From NCBI RefSeq assembly GCF_003934165.1, contig NZ_RKST01000001.1, forward strand, positions 496,001 to 560,000: a stretch of 64,000 bases of DNA. The letters are read 5' to 3'. This DNA is from Borborobacter arsenicus (GTDB taxonomy: Bacteria; Pseudomonadota; Alphaproteobacteria; Rhizobiales; Rhizobiaceae). Every line of letters starts with the position of its first letter. Position 1 is the stretch's first letter. The position numbers and the translations under genes were made by a program. The notes below the pieces were generated by a model. It saw only the letters and a list, made by a program, of their open reading frames with translations. It searched no databases and was not told where the DNA came from. Shown here piece after piece: positions 54,569 through 64,000 of this stretch.

Positions 54569-55971
54569 GCCGCCTCCCCGCCAAGCTCCTTCGGCAGCGC
54601 ATAAGCCCATTGCGTGATGTTGCCGGCGCCCAGGAAGACCACGAAATCGCCCGGCTTGGCAAGATCGCGCACGATAGGCGCAATTGCCGCCTGCCCCTCC
54701 AGGTAGCGCACATCGCGATGGCCGCCGGCCCGGATTCGTGCCGTCAGCGCCTCGGATGTGATGCCGGGGATCGGCTCCTCGCCGGCTGGATAGACCGGCG
54801 CGACCATGACTGTGTCGGCATCGTTGAAACAGGCGGCGAAATCATCGAACAGATCATGCAGGCGGGTGAAGCGATGCGGCTGGGCAATGGCGATGACGCG
54901 GCCCTGGCAGGCGTCGCGCGCCGCCCTCAGCACCGCCTTGATCTCGACGGGATGATGGCCGTAGTCGTCGAAGACGCTGACCCCGTTCCAGCTTCCCGTA
55001 GGCGTGAAGCGGCGCTTGACGCCGCCGAATGAGGACAGGCCCTTGCGTATCTGATCGGCCGACAGGCCAAGCTCATGGGCGACGGCAATGGCAGCGGTTG
55101 CGTTGGACACATTGTGGCGGCCGGGCATCGGCAGGCGCAGGTCGCTGATGGTCTTTGCCGCGCCATTATTGCGATCGCGCACCACCACATCGAAAACCGA
55201 GGTCGCGCCTTCCATGCGGTGATTGAGAAAGCGGACATCGGCCTGCGTGTTTTCACCATAGGTGACGACACGGCGATCCTCGATGCGGGAAAACAGCGCC
55301 TGTACCTCCGGATGGTCCGTGCACATGACGCCGAAGCCGTAGAAAGGCACGTTTTCCACGAATTGGCGGAAGGCATCGCGCACCTTGTCGAAAGAGCCGT
55401 AATGGTCAAGATGTTCCGGGTCGATATTGGTGACCACGGCAATGTCGGCCGGCAGCTTGAGGAAGGTGCCGTCGCTCTCGTCGGCCTCGACCACCATCCA
55501 ATCACCCTCGCCCATGCGCGCATTGGTGCCATAGGCATTGATGATGCCGCCATTGATCACCGTCGGGTCAAGGCCGCCTGCATCCAGCAGTGCCGAGACC
55601 ATCGAGGTCGTCGTCGTCTTGCCATGGGTGCCGCCGATGGCGACGCATTGGCGAAAGCGCATCAGTTCGGCCAGCATCTCCGCACGCCGCACCACCGGCA
55701 GCAATTTCTCGCGCGCGGCGGCCAACTCGGGATTGGACTTCTTGATGGCGGTGGAAATCACCACCACCTCGGCCTTGCCGAGATTTTCGGCGCGATGGCC
55801 GACAAAGCATTCTATGCCCTTCTCGCGCAGCCGCTGGACATTGGCGCTTTCTGACTGGTCGGAGCCCTGCACCTTGTAGCCGAGATTGAACAGCACCTCG
55901 GCGATGCCGCTCATGCCGATGCCGCCAATGCCGATGAAGTGCACCAGGCCGATCGTTTGCTGCATCTTCAT
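54565..55971 (-). CDS. murC: UDP-N-acetylmuramate--L-alanine ligase
   Basis: A 468-residue Mur ligase adding the first amino acid of the stem peptide. The N-terminal Rossmann domain has [16 protein letters not shown], the ATP-binding site is [13 protein letters not shown], and the C-terminal domain holds [14 protein letters not shown] and [15 protein letters not shown]. The ATG at 55971 overlaps the murG stop (ATGA). Confidence 0.97.
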   Translation of the reverse strand: MKMQQTIGLVHFIGIGGIGMSGIAEVLFNLGYKVQGSDQSESANVQRLREKGIECFVGHRAENLGKAEVVVISTAIKKSNPELAAAREKLLPVVRRAEMLAELMRFRQCVAIGGTHGKTTTTSMVSALLDAGGLDPTVINGGIINAYGTNARMGEGDWMVVEADESDGTFLKLPADIAVVTNIDPEHLDHYGSFDKVRDAFRQFVENVPFYGFGVMCTDHPEVQALFSRIEDRRVVTYGENTQADVRFLNHRMEGATSVFDVVVRDRNNGAAKTISDLRLPMPGRHNVSNATAAIAVAHELGLSADQIRKGLSSFGGVKRRFTPTGSWNGVSVFDDYGHHPVEIKAVLRAARDACQGRVIAIAQPHRFTRLHDLFDDFAACFNDADTVMVAPVYPAGEEPIPGITSEALTARIRAGGHRDVRYLEGQAAIAPIVRDLAKPGDFVVFLGAGNITQWAYALPKELGGEAA

Positions 55972-57095
55972 GGCTGCATATCCTTTTTCATGTTCTCGAC
56001 CGTCTTTCCCGCCGCAATAGCTTCTGTCAGGTCGGCAAGCAACCGCACGGCATCGGGCTGTCCCGCCGTCTTGGCCGCAATTGCCATCGCCGCCAGCCTG
56101 TCGGGGGCCTGCATCAGGTTCCCGATCAGGGTCGAGAACACGCCCTGCGACAGCGTTCCCTGCGGGTGTAGCTCTGCTCCGCCAGCAGCGGCAAGGGCTG
56201 CGGCATTGGCGGCCTGGTCATGATCGAGCGCGTAGGGATAGGGCACGAAGACCGCCGGCCTGCCGATGACGGCCAATTCGGAGACGGTGGAGGCGCCCGA
56301 CCGCGAGATCACCAGATGGGATTCGGCGATGCGCTCGGCCATATCGGTGAAAAAGGGCAGCACCTGCGCCTCGACACCGATTTCGCCATAGGCGGCCAGA
56401 ACGCGCGCCACATCGTTCACGCGCGCCTGCTGCGTTACGCGGAGCCTCTTGCGCAGTTCCTGCGGCAATGCCGAGATCGCCGGCGGCACGGCATCGGAAA
56501 AGAACTGCGCGCCCTGGCTGCCGCCAAAGACGAGAAGGTTGAACGGCTCGCCGGATTGCGACGGCGAATAAGGCGTATCGGCCGCCGCCAATACGGCTGG
56601 CCGCACCGGATTGCCGGTGACGATCGTCTTGTCGCCATGTCCGCCGGCCCCTTCGGCCAGAAAGCCGCCGGCAATGGCGTTGACGCGGGCGGCAAGCGCG
56701 CGGTTGGCGCGGCCCATCACGGCATTCTGCTCGTGAATGATGGTCGGCACCCTGCGGCGCGTTGCGGCATAGAGGGGCGGCAGGGTGGGATAGCCGCCGA
56801 AACCGACGACCACCTCCGGCCTCAGCTTACGAATCAGCTCCGAAGACTGGCGAAAGCCGCGCCAGATTTTCCAGAAGGCGCCGGCAAGTTTCAGCGGATT
56901 GCGCGAGCCGATGGTGGCGGATGCGATCGGATGAACCGCCTTGGCCGGAAAATTGCCGGCATAGCGTCCGGCCCGGTCGTCGGTGGCAAGATGCACCTCC
57001 CAGCCACGCCCGATCAGCTCATGGGCAAGCGCCTCGGCTGGAAAGAGGTGGCCGCCGGTGCCGCCGGCGGCCAGAAGAATCGTCCCTCTCGACAT
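55968..57095 (-). CDS. murG: UDP-GlcNAc:lipid I N-acetylglucosaminyltransferase
   Basis: A 375-residue GT28 glycosyltransferase forming lipid II on the inner face of the membrane. [18 protein letters not shown] is the glycine-rich lipid-binding loop, [12 protein letters not shown] the second, and [15 protein letters not shown] with [35 protein letters not shown] the UDP-GlcNAc site. It starts 3 bp after the ftsW stop. Confidence 0.96.
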   Translation of the reverse strand: MSRGTILLAAGGTGGHLFPAEALAHELIGRGWEVHLATDDRAGRYAGNFPAKAVHPIASATIGSRNPLKLAGAFWKIWRGFRQSSELIRKLRPEVVVGFGGYPTLPPLYAATRRRVPTIIHEQNAVMGRANRALAARVNAIAGGFLAEGAGGHGDKTIVTGNPVRPAVLAAADTPYSPSQSGEPFNLLVFGGSQGAQFFSDAVPPAISALPQELRKRLRVTQQARVNDVARVLAAYGEIGVEAQVLPFFTDMAERIAESHLVISRSGASTVSELAVIGRPAVFVPYPYALDHDQAANAAALAAAGGAELHPQGTLSQGVFSTLIGNLMQAPDRLAAMAIAAKTAGQPDAVRLLADLTEAIAAGKTVENMKKDMQP

Positions 57096-57098
57096 GGC

Positions 57099-58252
57099 CT
57101 ATTCCGCAGCCAGAGCGCGGCCGGACAGACCGGTAAATCCAGGCGCCTTGCGCTTTTCAGGCCGCTTGCGGGTCAAGGCCAGCACCATGCCCATCGAGAT
57201 CGCGATCGCGATAAGCGAGGAGCCGCCATAGGAGATGAAAGGCAGCGTCATGCCCTTGGCCGGCATGAGCTGGAGATTGACGCCCATATTGATGACGGAC
57301 TGGAAGCCGAAGACGATGACCAGGCCCGCAACGCCGTAGCGGGTGAAATCGTCCTGCTCCTTCAGCGCGATGTTCAAACCGCGAAGCACGATGAAGGCAA
57401 ACAGAAGCATGATGAGGAAGCACAGCACGATGCCGAATTCCTCGCCCGCCACCGCAAAGACGAAATCGGCGTGGCTGTCGGGGATGACCCGCTTGACCGT
57501 GCCCTCGCCCGGACCGACGCCGAACCAGCCGCCATTGACGAGCGCCTCGCGCCCCATATCGACCTGAAACGTATCACCCTCGCCGGTGAGGAAGCGATCG
57601 ATGCGTCCGGCGACATGCGGAAACGCCGAATAAGCTGCCACCGCACCGCCGATACCGACGGCACCCAGCGCAATGATCCACAGCCATGGCATGCCGGCCA
57701 TGAAGAACATCACGCCCCAGGTGCCGAGAACCAGCATGGTCTGGCCGAAGTCCGGCTGGGCGACGAGCAGCGCCACCACCAGGCCAAGCAGGATGATAGC
57801 GAATAGATTGCCCGGAATGTCGGGCTGGCGCGCATGCTCGGCAAACAGCCAGGCACAGACGATGACGAAGGCCGGCTTGAGGAATTCGGAAGGCTGCAGC
57901 GAGACGCCGGCCAGCGAGACCCAACGGCGCGCGCCCTTGACCTCGACGCCGATATAAAGGGCAGCGACCATCAGGACCAGCGAGGCACCCAGCATGATCA
58001 GCGCCATGCGCCGCACCTCGCGTGCCTCCAGGAACGACACCGCAATCATCACCACCAGAGCCGGGATGGTGAAGAATATCTGCCTTGTGGCGAAGTGGAA
58101 GCTGCCGAGGCCGATGCGCTCGGCAACCGCGGGGCTTGCCGCAAAGGACAGCACGATGCCAAGCCCCATCAGCGACAGGAAGGCGGCCAGGAACCAGCGG
58201 TCGACCGTGCGCCACCAGACCGCTACCGGGCTCGTATCCAGACGGCTTGCCA

Positions 58253-58253
<1 letters not shown>
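57099..58253 (-). CDS. ftsW: FtsW, septal peptidoglycan polymerase (SEDS)
   Basis: A 384-residue SEDS-family membrane protein with about ten helices that polymerises lipid II at the septum with FtsI. Conserved regions are GARRWVSLAGVSLQPSEFLKPAFVI, QPDFGQTMLVLGTWGVMFF, GEGTVKRVIPDSHADFVFAVAGEEFG and LPFISYGGSSLIA. It overlaps the murD stop by one base (58253). Confidence 0.95.
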
Positions 58254-59653
<1,400 letters not shown>

Positions 59654-59662
59654 CGCAAGCCT

Positions 59663-60745
59663 CTACCGCAATTTTAGGGTCGACAGGCCGACCAGGGCAA
59701 GAATGACGGCGACGATCCAAAAGCGGATGACGACCTGGCTTTCAGTCCAGCCGAGCTTCTCAAAATGGTGGTGGATCGGCGCCATCAGGAAGACGCGCTT
59801 ACCCGTCATCTTGAAGAAACCGACCTGGATGATCACCGACAGCGCCTCAAGCACGAACAACCCGCCAATGATGGCCAGCACGATCTCATGCTTTGTGGCG
59901 ACCGCGATCGTGCCGATCAGGCCGCCGAGCGCGAGCGAGCCGGTATCGCCCATGAAAATGGCGGCGGGCGGTGCGTTGAACCACAGGAAGCCCAGGCCAG
60001 CTCCGACGACCGCGCCCAGAATGACCGCGAGTTCGCCGGTTCCCGGCACGAAGTGGATCTGCAGATATTCGGCAAAGACAGCGTTACCGGACAGATAGGC
60101 GATGACGCCGAAGGAAGCGGCCGCAATCATGATCGGCACGATGGCAAGCCCGTCCAGCCCGTCGGTGAGGTTGACGGCATTGCCGGCTCCCACCACTACC
60201 AGGCAGGAAAAGGGGATGAAGAACCAGCCGAGATTGAGCAGGAAATCCTTGATGAAGGGGAAGGTGAGTGAGGAGGAGAACGGCGCCTGCCCGGCCTGCA
60301 TGATGACCCAGGCGGCAATGCCGGCAATGACGAATTCGATGCCCAGCCGCTTCTTGCCGGAAAGGCCCAGATGCGACTGCTTGGTCACCTTCAGATAGTC
60401 GTCGTAAAAGCCGATCGCGCCGAAGCCGAGTGTCACGAAAAGCACCACCCAGACATAGATGCTGGAAAGGTTGACCCACAAAAGCGACGAGCCGACGATG
60501 CCCGACAGGATCATCAGGCCGCCCATGGTCGGGGTTCCGGCTTTCTTGAAATGCGTCTGCGGGCCGTCGGCGCGGATCGGCTGGCCCTTGCCCTGGCGGA
60601 TGCGCAGCGAATCGATGATCAGCGGCCCGAAGATGAAGACGAGCAGCGCCGAGGTGATGAGCGCCCCACCGGTCCGGAAAGTGATGTAGCGAAAAATATT
60701 GAAGACCGAAAACTGGTCCGAGAAATCAACGAGCAATGTAAGCAT
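59663..60745 (-). CDS. mraY: Phospho-MurNAc-pentapeptide translocase
   Basis: A 360-residue ten-helix membrane enzyme making lipid I. Motifs are [37 protein letters not shown] with the acidic DD pair, [14 protein letters not shown], and [11 protein letters not shown] with [23 protein letters not shown] near the end. The gene starts 26 bp after the murF stop. Confidence 0.97.
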   Translation of the reverse strand: MLTLLVDFSDQFSVFNIFRYITFRTGGALITSALLVFIFGPLIIDSLRIRQGKGQPIRADGPQTHFKKAGTPTMGGLMILSGIVGSSLLWVNLSSIYVWVVLFVTLGFGAIGFYDDYLKVTKQSHLGLSGKKRLGIEFVIAGIAAWVIMQAGQAPFSSSLTFPFIKDFLLNLGWFFIPFSCLVVVGAGNAVNLTDGLDGLAIVPIMIAAASFGVIAYLSGNAVFAEYLQIHFVPGTGELAVILGAVVGAGLGFLWFNAPPAAIFMGDTGSLALGGLIGTIAVATKHEIVLAIIGGLFVLEALSVIIQVGFFKMTGKRVFLMAPIHHHFEKLGWTESQVVIRFWIVAVILALVGLSTLKLR

Positions 60746-60771
60746 ATGAAGCTAGTTCCCCCGGACCGCTA

Positions 60772-62205
60772 TCAGCGGCTTCTGGCATGTTCGGCCTCAG
60801 CCGAGAATTTTTCGATCAACGCGTCCACCAGCTTTGCAAAACCGATGCCCTTCGACGCCTTGACCATGACGACGTCACCCGGCCGGATCGCCTCGAACAG
60901 GACCTGTTGAAGCTCAGCGGCGGTCTGCCTGTACTCGGCCCTGAAATCGCTTGGCAAAAGATCGGCCAGGACTTTCATTTCCGGTCCCGCCAGGAACACG
61001 CGGTCGGTCTTCGTCTCGGTGATCAATTCAGCCAGCGCACTATGGAGCTTGGGTGAATATTGCCCGAGTTCCAGCATGTCGCCGAGCACGGCAATGCGCC
61101 TTCCATCGCCGGCAGCTGGCGTCGCGTCGAGCAGGTCTATCGCCGCCTTCATCGAGGCCGGGTTGGCGTTGTAGCTCTCGTCGATCAGCGTGAACTGCCC
61201 GCCCGGCTTGCGCAATGTATGGCGTCGCCCGCGACCGCGCTCGGCCTTCAAGTCGGCCAACGCGATTGCCGCACCGGCAATATCGGCACCGGCAAGCTGC
61301 GCCGCCCCCAATACGGCAAGTACGTTCTGGACGATATGGCGTCCCGGAGCGCCGATCTTGACCGCCACTTCCTGCCCGCCGACCTTGGCGGTCATGATCG
61401 AATGATCGTGGTGGAGGACGAAATTCGTCAGCCGCACCTGCGCCTTTGCATGTTCGCCATAGCCCCACACCTGTTCCACGCCGGCATCGCGCGCCAGCTT
61501 GTGAAGCAGCTTGAAGCGCGGGTCGTCCTGGTTGATGAGGGCCGTGCCGCCCGGCTCGACGCCTTCGAATATCTCGGCCTTGGCTCTGGCGATGGCATCG
61601 AGACTGCTGAAGTGGCCGAGATGGGCGGCGGCGACACCAGTGACGATGGCGATATGCGGGCGCACCATCTTCACCAGCGGGCGGATCTCGCCCTCATGGT
61701 TCATGCCGATCTCGAAGATCGCATAGTCGCAATCCTCCGGCATGCGCGCCAGCGTCAGCGGCACGCCCCAATGATTGTTGAAAGACGCCGCCGAGGCATG
61801 CACTGAGCCCACGGCAGATAGAGCGTGGCGCAGCGCCTCCTTGGTGCTGGTCTTGCCGACCGAGCCGGTGACGGCGATGACCTTGGCGCTGGTCCGTGCA
61901 CGTGCAGCGATGCCCGCTTTTTCCAGCGCGGCAAGCACGTCCGGCACCACGATCATCGGGGCGGTCAGGCGGCCAAGCGCCGGCAGCTTGCCTTCCGCCA
62001 CCACCAGAAGCCCCGCGCCGGCCTTGATGGCTGCGGTCGCAAAATCATGGCCATCCATGTTTTCGCCCTTGATGGCGAAGAAGGCCTCACCCGGCTCCAG
62101 GCTGCGGCTGTCGATGGAAATGCCGGTGACGCCTGCCGGCATCTGGCCGACAGGACGGCCATCCATGGCGGCAACAAGCGCTTCGGCTGTCCACAGATGT
62201 GTCAT
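60772..62205 (-). CDS. murF: UDP-MurNAc-tripeptide--D-Ala-D-Ala ligase
   Basis: A 477-residue Mur ligase adding the D-Ala-D-Ala made by DdlB. ATP motif [12 protein letters not shown], substrate region [27 protein letters not shown] and the C-terminal [21 protein letters not shown] are visible. Its ATG overlaps the murE stop by 4 bp. Confidence 0.96.
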   Translation of the reverse strand: MTHLWTAEALVAAMDGRPVGQMPAGVTGISIDSRSLEPGEAFFAIKGENMDGHDFATAAIKAGAGLLVVAEGKLPALGRLTAPMIVVPDVLAALEKAGIAARARTSAKVIAVTGSVGKTSTKEALRHALSAVGSVHASAASFNNHWGVPLTLARMPEDCDYAIFEIGMNHEGEIRPLVKMVRPHIAIVTGVAAAHLGHFSSLDAIARAKAEIFEGVEPGGTALINQDDPRFKLLHKLARDAGVEQVWGYGEHAKAQVRLTNFVLHHDHSIMTAKVGGQEVAVKIGAPGRHIVQNVLAVLGAAQLAGADIAGAAIALADLKAERGRGRRHTLRKPGGQFTLIDESYNANPASMKAAIDLLDATPAAGDGRRIAVLGDMLELGQYSPKLHSALAELITETKTDRVFLAGPEMKVLADLLPSDFRAEYRQTAAELQQVLFEAIRPGDVVMVKASKGIGFAKLVDALIEKFSAEAEHARSR

Positions 62206-63656
62206 GCGGCATGCTCCTTAAGCGCCCGCCGCACCTCTTCATGATCAGAAAACGGGAAGGTCTGCGACCCGACCGTTTGCCCTTCCTCATGGCCCTTGCC
62301 GGCCACGATCAGCGTGTCGCCTGCATGCAGCATGGCGATCGCCTCGGCAATCGCCATGCGCCTGTCGCCGATCTCGATGGCGCCGGGTGCGGCCGCAAGG
62401 ATTTCCGAGCGGATTTCCTCGGGAACCTCCGAACGCGGGTTGTCGTCAGTGACGATGGCAACGTCGGCCAATCGTGTCGCGATCTCGCCCATGATCGGCC
62501 GCTTGCCGCGATCCCTGTCGCCGCCGCAGCCGAACACCACGATCACCCTTCCGGTGGTGAACGGCCGTACCGAAGCGAGCACATTTTCCAGCGCATCCGG
62601 CTTGTGGGCATAATCGACATAGACCGGCGCACCATTTCCAGTCGTCCCGACGAGTTCGAGCCGGCCCGGCGCACCGCCAAGCTTTTCAAGCGCGCCAAGC
62701 GCCGCGGATGAAGGCGTGCCGGTGGCTATCGCCAGGCCGGCGGCAACGAGCGCATTGTAGATTTGGAAATCGCCTGCGAGCGGCAGGTCGATCTCATGGA
62801 TGACGCCGTCGGCCTCGATCTCGGCCCGCTGACGGAAACGTTCATGCTCGACCCGCTTCAGGCGCAGGAAATCGCCCTGGCGGCCGACAGTCAACACCTT
62901 GAGGCCAGCGGCGCGTGCCGCTGCAATCGTCGGCTCCGACCAGCGGTCGTCGGCAAAGATCACCGCCGGCGCGCCCTTGGGCAACAGCGTGTCGAACAGG
63001 CGCAGCTTGGCGCGGTGATAGTCCTCGACCGTCGGATGATAGTCCATGTGGTCGCGGCCGAGATTGGTGAAGCCACCGGCCACAAGCCGCACGCCGTCGA
63101 GCCGGCTCTGGTCGAGACCGTGGCTGGAAGCTTCCATCGCCGCATGGGTGACGCCGGCCTCGGCAAGTTCGGTGAGCAGGCGGTGAAGGGCAACCGGGTC
63201 CGGCGTCGTCAGCGAGCCATAGTCGTTGCGGCCCGGCGCCACGACACCGGTGGTGCCGATGCTGGCCGAGGCGAGCCCGGCATGCTCCCAGATCTGGCGG
63301 GTGAAGGCGGCAACCGAAGTCTTCCCGCTGGTGCCGGTGACGGCCACCATCGTCTCGGGCTGGCGACTGAAGAAACGTGCCGCAAGCAGGGCCAACGCGC
63401 GCCTTGGCTCGTCAGTGGCAATGACTGGAATGGAGAGCGCACCGAGCGCTGCTCCCCTGGCCGCGACGATGGCCGCAGCACCCCGTTTCTGCGCATCGGC
63501 GGCAAAACTCGCCCCATCCGCCTTGCTCCCCGCAACGGCGACGAACAGGTCGCCCGGCCTGACCTGGCGCGAATCCGAGGAGACGCCGCTCACCTCCATG
63601 TCGGCGGGAACAATTCCTTCGACAGGCAGGATACCGGCAAGGTCTTTGAGTTTCAT
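62202..63656 (-). CDS. murE: UDP-MurNAc-L-Ala-D-Glu--meso-diaminopimelate ligase
   Basis: A 484-residue Mur ligase adding the third stem-peptide residue. Motifs are [22 protein letters not shown]-binding [34 protein letters not shown] and [19 protein letters not shown], the last being the DNPR motif that selects meso-diaminopimelate. The ATG at 63656 gives [14 protein letters not shown]; 19 further upstream codons are open but unsupported. It follows ftsI by 53 bp. Confidence 0.96.
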   Translation of the reverse strand: MKLKDLAGILPVEGIVPADMEVSGVSSDSRQVRPGDLFVAVAGSKADGASFAADAQKRGAAAIVAARGAALGALSIPVIATDEPRRALALLAARFFSRQPETMVAVTGTSGKTSVAAFTRQIWEHAGLASASIGTTGVVAPGRNDYGSLTTPDPVALHRLLTELAEAGVTHAAMEASSHGLDQSRLDGVRLVAGGFTNLGRDHMDYHPTVEDYHRAKLRLFDTLLPKGAPAVIFADDRWSEPTIAAARAAGLKVLTVGRQGDFLRLKRVEHERFRQRAEIEADGVIHEIDLPLAGDFQIYNALVAAGLAIATGTPSSAALGALEKLGGAPGRLELVGTTGNGAPVYVDYAHKPDALENVLASVRPFTTGRVIVVFGCGGDRDRGKRPIMGEIATRLADVAIVTDDNPRSEVPEEIRSEILAAAPGAIEIGDRRMAIAEAIAMLHAGDTLIVAGKGHEEGQTVGSQTFPFSDHEEVRRALKEHAA

Positions 63657-63709
63657 CAGGGTCCAGTCGTCACAAACAAATGGCGCGCTTTGCCGGCGCG
63701 CCCTGAGAA

Positions 63710-64000
63710 TCATTGGTAGGAAACCAGCTTTGCTTCATTTTCATGGCCGAAATCTGGCTTCACGCCAAGGAATGATGCGGAGCGGCGAATGATATTGGCA
63801 ACCACCGGGGCGGCATTGAGACCGGAGGTCGCACCCAGTCCCGGCTTCTCCGGCTTGGGCTCGTCCACGATGCTGAGCACGATATATTGCGGGTCATCCA
63901 TCGGAAAGGCGGCGAGGAAGGCGTTGAACCTGACACCGGGCGCATAGCGGCCATTGACCACTTTTTCGGCCGTGCCGGTCTTGCCGCCGACGCGGTAGCC
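63710..64000 (-). CDS. ftsI: FtsI/PBP3 transpeptidase, C-terminal part
   Basis: The last 96 codons of the septal transpeptidase are visible. The third active-site motif KTG is in [22 protein letters not shown], followed by [25 protein letters not shown] and a C-terminal segment ending KLVSYQ. The gene runs off the right edge, so the Ser nucleophile motifs are not in view. Position upstream of murE is the standard dcw order. Confidence 0.92.
   Translation of the reverse strand, partial: GYRVGGKTGTAEKVVNGRYAPGVRFNAFLAAFPMDDPQYIVLSIVDEPKPEKPGLGATSGLNAAPVVANIIRRSASFLGVKPDFGHENEAKLVSYQ

Overview
The window is a GC-rich chromosomal segment from an alphaproteobacterium of the order Hyphomicrobiales (Rhizobiales), most likely the Mesorhizobium/Phyllobacteriaceae neighbourhood. 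The evidence is a circularly permuted two-piece tmRNA with an ANDNYAEARLAA-type tag, an alphaproteobacterial SspB adaptor, an ilv leader peptide of the rhizobial type, a clustered run of GANTC (CcrM) sites next to a division gene, and palindromic repeats of the kind scattered through rhizobial genomes. It is mostly core genome. I see no tRNA, rRNA, CRISPR array or transposase gene. The family assignment is inference from gene content and repeat types, not from a search.

Layout. 1-3 kb (minus strand): the end of a LysE-type exporter, ilvH and ilvI, preceded by a 17-codon Ile/Leu/Val-rich leader peptide and attenuator. 3.1-8.4 kb: a HerA-type ATPase, a GGDEF cyclase, miaA divergent from serB, and a frameshifted GNAT acetyltransferase. 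8.4-14.6 kb: two copies of a palindromic intergenic repeat, then the membrane quality-control operon hflK-hflC-DUF2065-degP, then folA, a 268-bp MITE-like element, a DUF3329-type gene and thyA. 14.7-17.4 kb: DUF2853, the split tmRNA gene ssrA, an AAA ATPase, sspB, DUF4169 and a ribbon-helix-helix protein. 17.4-29.3 kb: a giant AsmA protein, a DUF1326/DUF2182 pair, a glycolate-oxidase-type flavoprotein divergent from a thioesterase, a small hypothetical gene, a Tat-exported dienelactone hydrolase and uvrD, which carries an in-frame palindromic insertion. 29.3-35.9 kb: panC-panB, a Rieske oxygenase/ferredoxin-reductase pair of the glycine-betaine demethylase type behind a cobalamin riboswitch, then an unrecognised exported barrel-like protein and a small secreted Gly/Asn-rich protein. 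36-42 kb: a hexapeptide transferase, creA, a SCO protein, prmA, an aminopeptidase P and azlCD.

42-64 kb is the end of the division and cell-wall (dcw) supercluster, all on the minus strand. In transcription order it reads ftsI (partial), murE, murF, mraY, murD, ftsW, murG, murC, murB, ddlB, ftsQ, ftsA, ftsZ, lpxC, bamD, recN, ligA. Most mur genes overlap by 1-4 bp. Two breaks in the tight packing are probably regulatory. One lies upstream of ddlB and holds seven GANTC sites in 138 bp. The other lies between lpxC and ftsZ and holds a strong hairpin terminator.

Functional links within the window: tmRNA adds the degradation tag and SspB delivers tagged proteins to ClpXP; thyA and folA form the thymidylate/folate cycle; HflKC and DegP are envelope proteases or their regulators; the dcw genes take UDP-MurNAc through lipid I and II to septal peptidoglycan. 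The features most worth a second look are the palindromic element inside uvrD, the B12 riboswitch ahead of the Rieske pair, the GANTC cluster, the probably leaderless ilv leader peptide, the TA-flanked MITE and the broken GNAT gene.
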